Shown: positions 10,458-18,820, counted from the first letter of the stretch. The stretch: DNA of 64,000 nt from CAWAWP01 sp963841205 (GCA_963841205.1 CAWJCH010000025.1:1-64000); one strand, 5' to 3'. Translations and numbers: made by a program. Notes: a model not told the origin generated them from the letters alone.

Positions 10458-10568
10458 ATGGCTCTTGACGATCTGGCTGTCGTTTTCAGTGGCAAAGGGG
10501 AGAGCCAGCAACCACGACACCCTTCTTGGTCAGCGCCCGGCGTCAGCCAGTGCGAAAGGCACTGGTAG
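10458..10568 (+). CDS. Possible 36-residue small protein behind a strong ribosome binding site
   Basis: ATG at 10458 follows an unusually strong purine-rich site (AGGAGAGGGGAGGAGCT). It opens 36 codons beginning MALDDLAVVFSGKGE and ending CERHW. The 3' part overlaps a 14-bp-stem hairpin. It may be a truncated gene start or a leader peptide. I recognise no family. The ribosome binding site is the only reason to list it. Confidence 0.3.
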   Translation: MALDDLAVVFSGKGESQQPRHPSWSAPGVSQCERHW

Positions 10569-10581
10569 CACTGGCTGACGC
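10540..10581. terminator. Perfect 14-bp stem hairpin abutting the first MITE
   Basis: GCGTCAGCCAGTGC at 10540-10553 pairs perfectly with 10568-10581 around a 14-nt loop. No T run follows, so it could be a bidirectional or factor-assisted terminator, or an attachment-type structure. Its last base is also the first base of the MITE at 10581. Confidence 0.4.
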
Positions 10582-10694
10582 TAGTGCGCCGTTCCTCAAC
10601 GATGGACTATTTCCTCGTGGCGGAGACACGGGCAACAAAGGGCAACATGGATCGCCATGGCAAGAGCAAGTTTGATTGAGGAACGACGCACTAG
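10581..10694. mobile_element. MITE-like element, copy 1
   Basis: A 114-bp element with 19-bp terminal inverted repeats. The left end is CTAGTGCGCCGTTCCTCAA and the right end is the complement of CTAGTGCGTCGTTCCTCAA (one mismatch). It shares ends and the inner motif CAAGAGCAAG with copy 2 at 11074-11183, in the same orientation. The outermost CTAG may be a target duplication. No coding capacity; mobilisation by a transposase in trans is inferred. Confidence 0.75.
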
Positions 10695-10882
10695 GCCCCC
10701 ACGCTCAAGGCTTCCTTGATCTTGACCTCGATCACGCGGTAAGCACGCTTCTTAGCCGCCTCGTCGAAGATAGCCTTACTCTTCGTTAGCGCGTCGGGGA
10801 CATCCAGGGCACGCACGGTCGTGAACATGGTAATCTGTTTGCCTGACTCTAGATCCAGGAGCGCGATCAAGAGATAGTCCAT
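10691..10882 (-). CDS. Small hypothetical protein, second gene of a MITE-flanked operon
   Basis: A protein of 63 residues, MDYLLIALLDLESGKQ to KIKEALSVGA. The central part (DVPDALTKSKAIFDEAAKKR) is probably helical. ATG at 10882 is preferred over an upstream in-frame ATG because GAGAGGAG sits just upstream, inside the last codons of the preceding gene. The stop of that gene is 4 nt away, so translational coupling is likely. The TAG stop (10691-10693) lies within the right end of MITE copy 1, so the original C-terminus may have been altered by the insertion. No family recognised. Confidence 0.55.
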   Translation of the reverse strand: MDYLLIALLDLESGKQITMFTTVRALDVPDALTKSKAIFDEAAKKRAYRVIEVKIKEALSVGA

Positions 10883-10886
10883 CGGT

Positions 10887-11111
10887 CTACTCCTCTCTAT
10901 AGTGGACATGCCCATCGCTGATGGTATCCCAGTAGGCTTGGGCGAAGGCGCGGAAGAACCGGGATCGCAGGTCCTGGTCCATCACGTCGTCGCCGTAGTC
11001 GCCGCAGTAGCGTGCCCACCAGGGATCGTCGCGGGGTCCACCGCCTCCTCGTCCCACGAGAAGCTCTCGTGCGCTAGTGCGTCGTTCCTCAATGGACCAC
11101 CACTTTCTCAC
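10887..11111 (-). CDS. Small hypothetical protein, first gene of a MITE-flanked operon
   Basis: Up to 74 residues, ending MDQDLRSRFFRAFAQAYW then DTISDGHVHYREE. The C-terminal half is acidic/aromatic and probably helical. The longest frame begins at a GTG inside the left end of MITE copy 2, so the 5' end is either provided or truncated by the element; a shorter start at the internal MDQDL is possible. The stop lies 4 nt upstream of the next gene. A pair of small coupled genes resembles a toxin-antitoxin layout, but neither protein matches a family I know. Confidence 0.45.
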   Translation of the reverse strand: MRKWWSIEERRTSARELLVGRGGGGPRDDPWWARYCGDYGDDVMDQDLRSRFFRAFAQAYWDTISDGHVHYREE

Positions 11112-11183
11112 GCGTCAACCCGGCGCCAACGAGACCCGTGCCTCCCCACCAAGAGCAAGCGTGATTGAGGAACGACGCACTAG
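11074..11183. mobile_element. MITE-like element, copy 2
   Basis: A 110-bp element with perfect 19-bp terminal inverted repeats CTAGTGCGTCGTTCCTCAA and its complement. It is in the same orientation as copy 1. The interiors diverge except near the right end (CAAGAGCAAG and GTGATTGAGG). The two copies bracket the mini-operon at 10691-11111, and its first gene opens inside this copy. Confidence 0.75.
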
Positions 11184-11256
11184 TCAGGAAAGGGGTGTTG
11201 TCGGGCCACGCCCATCCGGTGGCTCATGGAGATAGCATATGGAGCGGAACGTTGCG

Positions 11257-12483
11257 CTAGGTCGCATCACCGAACGCAAGATTAGAGAGATCGAGCGGCA
11301 TCTGCCAGTACACTCGCCCGTTGTCAGCTCCCAACACCAGTAGGTATGGCCGCGTGTCCACACCCGGTTGCGCGGGATTTTGAGCGGTCCCGGTGCCAGA
11401 TGCGCGCGCAAAGACCACGCTATCAACCGCACCTTCCACGCCAAGCTCGCGCCCCGCTGGGTGCGGATAGCGCCACAGGCTGACGCCATCGCTGGGGCGC
11501 ACTGCTCGCACGTCCCCAGCCTGTGAGAAGGCGAGGACCTTCCCGTCGCTTGCGATGTCCTGGCTGCCTCCTGGAATCTGCCACAAGCGCGCGCCATCAG
11601 CCGCACGGTATGCGGTGAGCGACCCCGCTGACGGGTTGGACGACTGCGGGAAGGTGTACGTGTACCCGATCCCGTCCGTGAGCGTGAACGCATCCAGGCC
11701 CAGGAGCATTTGCCAGAGCTGACGCCCGTCACTCGCGCGGAGGGCCACGAGCGCTCGCGTGCTTATTCCGCCGCCCGTCGAGATCGACACCTGACTGAAG
11801 ATGACTCCGCCGCCCACGCGCACCGTACATGCGGCGTGAGGCATCGCTGCTCCCGGGGCGACCGGCACGCTCCAGAGTTGCTGGCCGTCGGCGAGGCTGT
11901 AGGCGGTCAGGACCGCGTTGTCAGGGCAGACATAGGCGGTATCACCATCCGTCACCACGTCAGCCGCGACCCATCCTGATCCCGAGAGCGGGATGTTGTG
12001 GGCCACGCTGCCATCGCTCGCCCGGATGATACGCAGCGGACCCGGCGATTGCGGCGTTCCCAACACCAGGGCCAGGTAGTCGGCGCCGATCGCCAGGTAT
12101 GGCGGGGCGATGTTCTCCAAGCGCATCCGCCAGCGGAGCTGGCCATTGGCGGCGTCCATCGCGGCCAGGGTCACATGACCTGGCTGGTGGATGTTGTAGG
12201 TGTACCCCAGCACGAGCCCATCACCATACCGGAGCGGCGCGTCAAGATCAAAGTCGGTGTCTTCGCCAGTGACCGCGTACGTCCAGCGGGTCGCGCCGTC
12301 GCGCGCGCGATACGCCACCAGCTTCGACCCTTGGGCGGCAAAGATGGTAAGCGCGCGCTCCGTCGGCGCGGGCGCTGAGGGCGACGCACCGCCCTGAGCG
12401 CCGCATGCGCTGGTCAGCAGGACCGCAACCACGCAGAACCAGAGACCGATGAGGTGCTTGCGCCGCCCAGGGTTCCAGCGCAT
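11257..12483 (-). CDS. PQQ-like beta-propeller lipoprotein
   Basis: A protein of 408 residues. The N-terminus is a lipoprotein signal (LIGLWFCVVAVLLTSAC, lipobox LTSAC at ~22-26), then a Ser/Ala/Pro linker, then repeated propeller blades with the W-containing PQQ signature: DGATRWTYAVT, NGQLRWRMRLE, DGQQLWSVPVA, DGRQLWQMLLG, DGARLWQIPGG, DGVSLWRYPHP and NGRVYWQMPLD. Anchored outside the membrane; it may scaffold or bind a ligand. No dehydrogenase partner is adjacent, so enzyme function is not implied. Intact, and related to the decayed propeller gene at 8.8-10.3 kb. ATG at 12483. Confidence 0.85.
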   Translation of the reverse strand: MRWNPGRRKHLIGLWFCVVAVLLTSACGAQGGASPSAPAPTERALTIFAAQGSKLVAYRARDGATRWTYAVTGEDTDFDLDAPLRYGDGLVLGYTYNIHQPGHVTLAAMDAANGQLRWRMRLENIAPPYLAIGADYLALVLGTPQSPGPLRIIRASDGSVAHNIPLSGSGWVAADVVTDGDTAYVCPDNAVLTAYSLADGQQLWSVPVAPGAAMPHAACTVRVGGGVIFSQVSISTGGGISTRALVALRASDGRQLWQMLLGLDAFTLTDGIGYTYTFPQSSNPSAGSLTAYRAADGARLWQIPGGSQDIASDGKVLAFSQAGDVRAVRPSDGVSLWRYPHPAGRELGVEGAVDSVVFARASGTGTAQNPAQPGVDTRPYLLVLGADNGRVYWQMPLDLSNLAFGDAT

Positions 12484-12669
12484 CGTTTCCCCCTTGCATG
12501 GACGGGTTGCGGAGTCCCTCCCTGTACTCGCTGTGTCCGCTCGATAGTAGCATACGAGAGGCGCTCACGCAGTCACTCGTTGGTTGGCATTTTGGGCCAG
12601 ACACGCCGTTCGCATCACGCTCGTGGCGAAGACATGCCATGGATCAGCTCTCGCCGTGTCACGCCCCTG

Positions 12670-13989
12670 TTACACCTCATCCCCCGTTACGCTGGCGTGC
12701 CGTCCTTCCAGGTTGGCCACACTGGGTCGATTGGCGCTGACCTTGTAGACCTTGGCGAAATGGTCATCCAGCACTTGTTGGATCCCACCCTTACGCTCCG
12801 CCTCTTCTTCGAGCGCGTCTAAATTTTGCACGACCAGATCCGCTACCGAGGTGGCAGGTCGCAGTTCCAGGGGCAACACCCCATACGCGCCGAACGCGCC
12901 CAGCAGCATGCTCACCCGATGGCCGATCTGCTCCACCCGGCTGTAGCGCTCATCCATCCCGCGCTGGACACAGGCGGGCACCGGCTTGCCCTGGCGCGCG
13001 AAGCGGCCGCACTTGGCGGCGATCTTGCCCAGTTCTTTCTCGGCGATCAGCGCCACCCAGCGCTGCAGCGCCTCCAGGGAGGCGCTGACCAACGAGGCGT
13101 CTTCAACTTCGAGCGAGCTCAACACGCCTGTCTGCAAGCGGCACAGGATGCGCATCTTGCCACTGTAGCGCGCGCCACGCACCAGCGCGCGCTGGTCGCC
13201 ATCGAGTGGTTGGAGTTGCTCCTGAGTGAGTTGTGAGAAGGCGTCACGTAGCGTCGCCCAGGTCGGATGGACCGGCCGGCGCGAGCGGTTGGCGGTGCCG
13301 TTGTCTTCGACGAAGCGCAGCCAGTGGCTCATCAAATAGGTGAGCAGTTCCCCCATGCGGGCGAAGAAGCGCGGCAACGTGCCGATGTGCTCCAACTCCT
13401 CGGCGGCGAGTTCCATGTCCAGCTCCGCCTCATCGTCCTCAATCTCAGGCTTGGCGTAGAGCCGAAAGCCTTTGGCCCCATCGCGGTTCAACTCGAATTC
13501 GAGCCGCCAAACATCCTGCTCTGGATCGTAGGCGTCGCCACAGCGCGTCTGGAGCAGGGCGGCGTACGCTTCGTTGGCGCGTTCCTTGGCTTCAATGGTC
13601 TTGTTGTAGATGCGCGCCATCACCTTCGACTTGCCAAACTCATAGCCAGTGGGCGTCTGGCCTTGGCCATGAAACTTCCATTTGGTCTTACTGGGCCGGA
13701 TGAAGCGTCGCAACTCGTCCGACGCCTGATCGAGCTGCGGATGGTAGCCGCCCTGCCAGGCCCGTCGAGACCCTAGCGTCGCTCCCTTCCCCGTCAAGGC
13801 CGGTGCCTCTCCGCTGCGCTGCGGGGTGCCGCTCCCTGCGGTCGCGGCAGCCTGGACGGGGGCCCTTCCCGCGCCGCTCTGTCGGGTCGCGAGCCTGGCA
13901 GGGCTGGCCGCACTGCCCAGGCGGCCTGGACTCGGCGCCCTGCGCACGGTACTGCTATACTCGAACTGACCCGATACGCTGCCCACCAC
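12670..13989 (-). pseudogene. Rep_trans-type replication initiator, 5' end replaced by a repeat
   Basis: The open frame encodes 439 residues. The first ~80 come from the low-complexity 143-bp repeat R (13798-13940). Real homology starts at WQGGYHPQLDQASDELRRF, followed by GYEFGKSKVMARIYNKTIEA, WRLEFELNRDGAKGFRLYA, FFARMGELLTYLMSHWLRFV and VLPLELRPATSVADLVV. It is collinear with the second copy at 24.9-26 kb, but the N-terminal domain seen there (FSIKLLGKGIPNRPGIYVEL; RADIHIDW) is missing. RIYNKTIEAKE resembles the Rep_trans (rolling-circle initiator, PF02486-like) signature. It is probably a 5'-truncated relic. Confidence 0.6.
13798..13940 (-). repeat. Inverted repeat R, left copy
   Basis: About 143 bp that, as its reverse complement, matches 21128-21269 at roughly 85-90% identity (shared blocks include GGGCAGTGCGGCCAGCCCTG and GAGCGGCACCC). 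It is very GC-rich and occupies the 5' part of the Rep frame. With its partner it bounds 7.2 kb containing cassette copies A and B in mirror arrangement. Confidence 0.75.
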
Positions 13990-14069
13990 TAGGACATGGG
14001 AGCACGTCGGAGGAGGCTCGCACGCCGAACTCGTCGCGTGGACGCGCTCTATGGTGGGGCTACATCATC

Positions 14070-14537
14070 GTGATGGCCGGGTCCGTCTTCTGCTCGGCGC
14101 TCGCTTGGCTGCTCACGCCTTACCCGAGCCCGGCCATCTCCGCGGACGACTCACCCATCCGCGGACCCTTCGACGTGGCGCTTTGCGTCGTCGTCGTGGC
14201 GAGCGTGGCCATGCTCTTGGCCCTAAGTATCCGACGGCGCAAGGGACACGCCGGGGATCGGTGGGTCGAACGTGCGCGCAATCTGTACGTTTTGGCCACT
14301 GGCCTGTCCTTCTCGCGGTTGAGCGGCTACGAGGCCGCGGACAGCGCGGGGTTCATCTATAACGGGTTCCGGTACCACGAGGCTCCCGGCAGCACCCCAG
14401 GGTGGGCGTGGTGGGCGCTCGCCGCCGCCTGCGGCGCCCTCGCGCTCTTCTACGCGGGCGTGCTCCTTCGCGAGGAGTTCCGCCCGCGGGGCAGGCGCAC
14501 GCCCAACGCGGCGACCGCGGCCTCACGCCGAGCATAG
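14070..14537 (+). CDS. Small multi-pass membrane protein, unknown
   Basis: About 155 residues with three hydrophobic helices: MAGSVFCSALAWLLT, VALCVVVVASVAMLLALSI and WAWWALAAACGALALFYAGV. Between them is a basic loop (RRRKGHAGDRWVERARN), and the C-terminus is basic. The GTG (14070) or ATG (14073) start is uncertain because the hydrophobic stretch continues upstream (LWWGYII) without an obvious start codon. Its 3' end overlaps the cassette-A microprotein on the opposite strand. No family recognised. Confidence 0.5.
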   Translation: MMAGSVFCSALAWLLTPYPSPAISADDSPIRGPFDVALCVVVVASVAMLLALSIRRRKGHAGDRWVERARNLYVLATGLSFSRLSGYEAADSAGFIYNGFRYHEAPGSTPGWAWWALAAACGALALFYAGVLLREEFRPRGRRTPNAATAASRRA

Positions 14538-14593
14538 TCCTCCTCTGTCCACCTCCGCCCGTGAGCCGGAGGAATCTGTGCGAGGGTCGCCAC
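14450..14593 (-). CDS. Cassette gene 3, copy A: microprotein with WTxxDYAxR motif
   Basis: A 47-codon frame starting at GTG (14591-14593), immediately preceded by cggctggag. It reads V-ATLAQIPPAHG, then RRWTEEDYARREAAVAALGV, then a basic tail ending RRSTPA. The same GTG context and the core (R)xWTxxDYAxRxAxxAxLG recur directly downstream of the membrane gene in copies B and C, although the tails differ. That conservation supports translation. Function unknown. Confidence 0.6.
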   Translation of the reverse strand: MATLAQIPPAHGRRWTEEDYARREAAVAALGVRLPRGRNSSRRSTPA

Positions 14594-14607
14594 CTCCAGC
14601 CGCCGAG

Positions 14608-15453
14608 CTACGGCGAGCCGAGGCGGCCGAGTCCCAAAGGGGTGAGCAACTCCTCGGCGACCTGCGCAGTAGGCGGCGCCAATAACCCATCGAGGACTGC
14701 CGACTCTTGCCCTGCGCGCCGTAGGCTCAGCCGCGCGGCATCCAGCGGGCTCAGGTTTCCCGACGTGGCCGCCTCCATGAGGGCGATGCGCTCCGCCGTC
14801 TCTGGCGAGACGAGCGCAGCCGCGACGGCACCGAGCGGCGATCCGTCGCGGACCATCTGGTCGATTTGCGCTTCCTTTTGCATGCGCCAGCGCTCAAAGG
14901 CTTGCTGCTCCAGCGCGCGCTGGGTGGCGAGGATGACCTCTTTGCCGCTCTTGGGCCGCTCGCCGAAGATGCCCGCCAGAAACAGCACCGCCGTGTACGC
15001 GGCGGCGTGCAGGCTGTAGTACAGCCAGTTCCACGGCTCGGGCAGGTTGTCGAGGGGAAAGGCGGTGGCATGCCCCCCGCTGGTGTGCCAGGCGCGGGCA
15101 AGGAAGTAGAGTACCGAGAGGAAGTTGATCAGCGAGGAGACGGCGAGCACCGCGTACCCCCGCTTGATGCTGGCGTCCAGGGCCATCAAGTCGTGCAACT
15201 GGAAGATCGTGCTGACCTCGAAGAGGGCAAAGGCGAAGGTGCTGCACACCGCCGAGATCAGCAGATACCCCAGCACGAAGGCGTTGCCGAGGACGAGCTG
15301 CCCTGCGGAGTTGTAGAGCAGTTGCGCCACCATCGTGTTGGCCACCAGCGCCAACACCACCACTTTGGAGGCGCGCGAGTGGAGGAAGTAATCGAGCTGG
15401 TCCACGAGCGGTATGCAAGCGCGCGAGTGGCGAGCAAAGGGATTGTCCGTCAT
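14608..15453 (-). CDS. Cassette gene 2, copy A: multi-pass membrane protein
   Basis: 281 residues from ATG 15453 (MTDNPFARHS). Predicted helices: VVVLALVANTMVAQLLYN; LVLGNAFVLGYLLISAVCS running to FAFALFEVSTIFQ; YAVLAVSSLINFLSVLYFLA; and YYSLHAAAYTAVLFLAGIF. They are followed by a ~100-residue cytosolic helical tail (ALEQQAFERWRMQKEAQIDQ; SPETAERIALMEAATSGNLS) ending LLTPLGLGRLGSP. Near-identical copies lie at 19.5-20.4 and 56.1-57.0 kb. Compared with copy C this one lacks about 10 residues after DASIK, in phase. It is the only copy without a frameshift. It follows gene 1 by 89 bp. Family not recognised. Confidence 0.75.
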   Translation of the reverse strand: MTDNPFARHSRACIPLVDQLDYFLHSRASKVVVLALVANTMVAQLLYNSAGQLVLGNAFVLGYLLISAVCSTFAFALFEVSTIFQLHDLMALDASIKRGYAVLAVSSLINFLSVLYFLARAWHTSGGHATAFPLDNLPEPWNWLYYSLHAAAYTAVLFLAGIFGERPKSGKEVILATQRALEQQAFERWRMQKEAQIDQMVRDGSPLGAVAAALVSPETAERIALMEAATSGNLSPLDAARLSLRRAGQESAVLDGLLAPPTAQVAEELLTPLGLGRLGSP

Positions 15454-15542
15454 GTCAAAGAAGCTCCTGAAAAATGAGAACCGGCCGAGCGTGGCGCTAC
15501 ACCACACCCAGTCGGCGGGACTCCACCATACGAGCGGCGATG

Positions 15543-16043
15543 TTATGCCGCTTGATCTGTTGCTTTGGCCGTGTGCTCAGCGGCTTTCTTGGCCGCCTTC
15601 TCGGCGGCGCGCTCGGCCCGGCGCTGCTTGGCCTTGCTCTTCTGCGCTTTTCGGGCGGACTGGAGCTGCTTGCGCTCCTCCTGGGTTGCCTCGCGGGCGT
15701 TGGTGCCGACGTAGACGACGAACCCGCCCACCTTCGCCTCGCCAGCCCGCGCGTTGGGGCGCTTGAAGGTGATCGTGCGCATCGCCGAGGCGCTGACGAC
15801 CAGCCAGTATTCCTCCAATTCCCACTGGCTCATGAGGTCTTCAGTCGGGGCCACCTCCTGAGGCAGCTCCACCCGCACGCGGTCCTGCATGCCGGGGATC
15901 GCCAGGGAGAGTTGCACTTTGTGGATCGTTTCGGTCTTCCCGTCGTCCGCCGTACGGTCTTAGGAGGTGTCCTCCGCCTCCTCACACTTGCCGATGAGGG
16001 TGAAATAGCTCAGCGTCGCGTCGTTCGTGTTCGTGGATGCCAC
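15543..16043 (-). pseudogene. Cassette gene 1, copy A: small basic-tail protein with one nonsense codon
   Basis: GTG start at 16041-16043, aligned with ATG in copy B. It reads VASTNTNDATLSYFTLIGKC then EEAEDTS, a TAA at 15960-15962, and then continues in the same frame through VQLSLAIPGMQDRVRVELP, WELEEYWLVVSASAMRTITF and a Lys/Arg/Ala-rich tail. In copies B and C the TAA position is Tyr (SSYT). A single nonsense change is therefore the only lesion. The fold looks beta-rich, then a basic helix; OB-like or ssDNA-binding is a guess only. Confidence 0.7.
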
Positions 16044-16109
16044 TCGTGTGCTTCTTTCTCTGTTGTGCATTGCGTTCACTTGATTGCTCGCACCCGCGTC
16101 ACATTGGGG

Positions 16110-16138
16110 GGCAACAAAAAAACGCCGTCCTCGTTGCC
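16110..16138 (-). promoter_or_regulatory. Conserved 5' hairpin with T run, copy A
   Basis: On the minus strand GGCAAC pairs with GTTGCC around a loop containing GGCGTTTTTTT. The 3' arm ends 66 nt before the GTG of cassette gene 1. The same structure at the same distance precedes copies B and C. It may be an attenuator, a riboregulator or part of an origin. Confidence 0.55.
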
Positions 16139-16160
16139 GGCGCAACGTGGAGGCGCTCAC

Positions 16161-16179
16161 GTCGGAAATCGATTCCGAC
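16161..16179. promoter_or_regulatory. 19-bp palindrome upstream of cassette A
   Basis: GTCGGAAATCGATTCCGAC has a 7-bp perfect stem (GTCGGAA/TTCCGAC). It is identical at 57712-57730 upstream of cassette C, with matching flanks (AAGTGTGTT). It is a likely protein-binding operator, or an iteron/nick-site arm. Not found upstream of copy B. Confidence 0.5.
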
Positions 16180-16311
16180 CTTTAAGTGTGTTCGATTTGA
16201 ATTGCCTACTCTACTCCAGGCGTTTCTCCTTTCTCCTAGATGCTTTCTCGGCTAGTTGCACGCCCCGACATGTGGGTGAGGCACTACCGCTTCGTGACGT
16301 ATCGGCCCGCC

Positions 16312-16983
16312 TCAGCACGCCCAGGGTTGGACATTGTCGGGGCGGAACCTGGCGAGGACGCTGTTGTTCTGGGCCTGGACGGCTGCAGTATCTAGGGAGT
16401 CAACCGTGCTGATCCGATATTCGGTGGGTTGGGTGTTCACAAAGGTCCACGATCGGATGTTCCCCGCTTCGCCCTCCCCCGACAAATAGGCGACGGGAAG
16501 GCCGGCGAGGGGTACGCGCGGGACGCCCACTTCGCCGGAACCGAAACAGTAGGGCGCCAAACCGTCGCTGCCTTGAGTCAACCCCAACTGGTCGACGGCG
16601 ATGGTCACGCCAAGTGACGACGGCACAGGTGGTAGGATCGAAAAATCTATGCTCGCCGAGTTGTTTACCTGCACTTGCACCGACCACGTAGGCGGATACG
16701 CGACGCTGAAATGGAACCCATTTAGCACCTTCCACCCAGTGGGAACGTTCGTGGGTGTCGGCACAGCGGCGAAGGGTGGGGGCGCAAGGGTGGGCGTCAT
16801 GGTGGAGGCGGATGTGATCGCGGTCGCAGGCGGTCGAGGGGTGGGCTCGTGGGTAGCGAGGGAGAACACGGTTGCGGTTGCGGTCGCTGTCGGCGAGGTC
16901 GCCGTCGTCGCTGACTCGCATCCAGCCAGGCACATGAGCAGGGCGAAGAGCACGAGAGATGCACAGCGGGTGGTGCGCGCCAC
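16312..16983 (-). CDS. Lipoprotein with Thr/Pro linker, paralogue of the one at 26.1 kb
   Basis: 223 residues from GTG 16983, with AAAGGA 8 nt upstream. Signal peptide LVLFALLMCLAGC (lipobox LAGC), a long Thr/Ala/Pro linker (~25-75), then a globular domain with PTGWKVLNGFHFSVAYPPTW and AGNIRSWTFVNTQPTEYRIS. The protein at 26141-26734 shares the layout (PSGWSVLAGQHFSLAYP; LRSWFFVNTQRTAFAIQ). Both end in a Cys as the final residue (QPWAC, TPLGC). Probably a cell-surface protein of the accessory region. No named family recognised. Confidence 0.75.
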   Translation of the reverse strand: MARTTRCASLVLFALLMCLAGCESATTATSPTATATATVFSLATHEPTPRPPATAITSASTMTPTLAPPPFAAVPTPTNVPTGWKVLNGFHFSVAYPPTWSVQVQVNNSASIDFSILPPVPSSLGVTIAVDQLGLTQGSDGLAPYCFGSGEVGVPRVPLAGLPVAYLSGEGEAGNIRSWTFVNTQPTEYRISTVDSLDTAAVQAQNNSVLARFRPDNVQPWAC

Positions 16984-17120
16984 TCGATGATCCTTTCACT
17001 GTGGTGCGTACAGCAGTCTATCGCAGTTTAGGAGTAGAGTCCGAACCTGTCAAGCGTGTGCCGAGGTTTGGCGTGCCCACCCGTGGGGAGCAGCCGTGAC
17101 CGGGAAGGATTGCCTCTGCT

Positions 17121-17402
17121 CAATTCTCAGAGGCGCCGTCGTCGCTTGATGGTGAAGCGTAGCACCACCGCGCTTGATATCCTTATGGACGGTCCCGCTA
17201 GGGGTACAGGACATCAAAAGGGCTGGAAAACGCCGGAAGGCTACCGTGGGGTAGCCTTCCGAGTCCGCTTGATGCTGAAGTGCAGAGTGCGCTCAGGCAA
17301 CCATCTTTCGGATGGTACCCCCAGCGGGGAACTGTCCAAAGGGATGTCAAGCGGGTTGCTTTTACGCTTCGTCATCATGCGTCGACGGAATCTGTGAGGA
17401 TC
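17121..17402. repeat. Small element with ~90-bp imperfect inverted ends
   Basis: Unit Y (17121-17210, plus) and unit X (17311-17402, minus) are diverged copies of the same ~90-bp sequence, facing each other. Both contain a cttgacatcc-like block and end in CCCGCTGGGGGTAC-like sequence. A third, solo copy lies at 60283-60370. Between them is a perfect 11-bp hairpin (GGAAGGCTACC, 17235-17260, 4-nt loop). No gene inside. It could be a MITE or a relic of attachment sites. Confidence 0.55.
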
Positions 17403-17634
17403 ACGGTGGGGTACGACGGTCACACGTATACACGGTTCATTTCACTCTTGCGCGCACTAGGCAGTCTCGCGGCCGCATTGACAGCCTTAGTATCATCGAG
17501 AATGCGGGAGCAAGCAGGAGGACACGCACCTAATCGTACAGCGATCCCTATCCACGCTCGGCCTGCGCGGGCGCAGGGGTGGGCGAGCAAGAGCCTCGCT
17601 CGGCTCCAAAATTGGGATGGGAGGTCCGCACTTG

Positions 17635-18390
17635 ATGCGCTATTGCGGCACATGTGGCGCGCAACTGGATGTCGCGGCGTCACTCACCGGGCGTTGCACG
17701 ATCTGCGGCCATGAACTGGAGGATCCCAACGCCGCGACGCCAGAAGATGGACACGCCAGTAGGCTCTGGCCGGTTTCGCGCAGACAGTGGGGCAGACGCG
17801 ATGCCCGGAAAGCGCTGGGGTGGTATCCTGGCGGAATCATACTTGGGGCACTCCTACTGTTCGCTTTGGTGTCGTATGTGTTACTCCGAGGTGGATTCGC
17901 AAACGTCTTTGCACCGTCAGCTGCTGCGAACGGCACTCAGCCCCCGCAGGCCAGCACTTCGACCCCTGTACTCTCTGGCGTTCATACCCCAACGAGAACT
18001 ACGGAGGCCGCCGGCGCGACCGCGACAACCGCTGGCCAAACGCCTTCCGAGAATTCGCCGACTCCGACGGGGTCGCCCACGGCAACTGGAGCGCCTACAG
18101 AAGCAATCATCCCTCCCTCCCTCACCGCCAATCCGACCAACATTCCCATCACACTCTGCGTTGCTGCCCAGGCCCAGGTCACCGTAGCCAACTCAGGTGG
18201 TGCTCCATTCTCATGGAGTGCCAGCGCAAGCGTCATCGGCTACAAACTCAGCCCTACCAGCGGAGCGCTTGATAGTGGAACGCAACAAACGGTCACGGTG
18301 AGCAATATCTCGAAAAGCGGGACGGTCACGTTCACGGCTCAGAATGCGCGTAACTCGCCGCAACTGGTCACCATCACCTGTACCATCTGA
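17635..18390 (+). CDS. Zinc-ribbon, single-TM protein with extracellular Ig-like domain
   Basis: 251 residues from ATG 17635 (GGGAGG ~10 nt upstream). The N-terminus is a zinc ribbon, CGTCGAQ ... CTICGHEL. One membrane helix follows (IILGALLLFALVSYVLL), then a Ser/Thr/Pro/Ala-rich stalk. The C-terminal ~85-residue domain (TVANSGGAPFSWSASAS; SGTVTFTAQNA) resembles BACON/Ig-like beta sandwiches. The ribbon should be cytosolic and the sandwich external. Chloroflexi and actinobacteria carry many such proteins. A C-terminal fragment with a similar domain lies at 50.6-50.9 kb. It sits between cassettes A and B. Confidence 0.75.
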   Translation: MRYCGTCGAQLDVAASLTGRCTICGHELEDPNAATPEDGHASRLWPVSRRQWGRRDARKALGWYPGGIILGALLLFALVSYVLLRGGFANVFAPSAAANGTQPPQASTSTPVLSGVHTPTRTTEAAGATATTAGQTPSENSPTPTGSPTATGAPTEAIIPPSLTANPTNIPITLCVAAQAQVTVANSGGAPFSWSASASVIGYKLSPTSGALDSGTQQTVTVSNISKSGTVTFTAQNARNSPQLVTITCTI

Positions 18391-18791
18391 GTACTATTTG
18401 CAACTCGTGGTCCCTGCATAGGACTTCCTTGCACGGACTGCGCAGGTAGGAATCCTCTAAGGTTGGACTATGCAGAAGATGATGAGGCTTTGCGTCGCTC
18501 GCTAACGACGAGACGACGGAAGTCGCTGAATCAGGCGAAGCGGTGAGATTGTCTCCTAAGCCTGTCGCCTACCTAATACACGATTCTGCATACACGATTC
18601 TGCGCACTAGCTCCCGGACGGCCCGTTGTTCGTCCGGCGTACACACCTCGGCATCCTCCCGTTGGATGTGAGCTTTTGCGAGATTTTGAGACGCCCTAGG
18701 GCATGAGAGGAGTGATGCAGACATGTAACGAAGCATCGTGTAATGAGAGTTAACGAGAATCCCTCCATCAAGGGCGCCTTCGTGTTGCATT
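18391..18791. other. Intergenic stretch before cassette B
   Basis: No convincing gene. A direct repeat tacacgattctgc occurs twice near 18577-18603. On the minus strand a short open stretch (REDAEVCTPDEQRAVRELVR) looks protein-like and may be the remnant of a lost gene. Confidence 0.3.
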
Positions 18792-18820
18792 GGCAACAGG
18801 GAAGGCGTTTTTTTGTTGCC
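18792..18820 (+). promoter_or_regulatory. Conserved 5' hairpin with T run, copy B
   Basis: GGCAACAGGGAAGGCG, then a T run, then GTTGCC: a 6-bp stem with the T run in the loop. It ends 67 nt before the ATG of cassette gene 1. Same structure and spacing as copies A and C. Confidence 0.55.
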
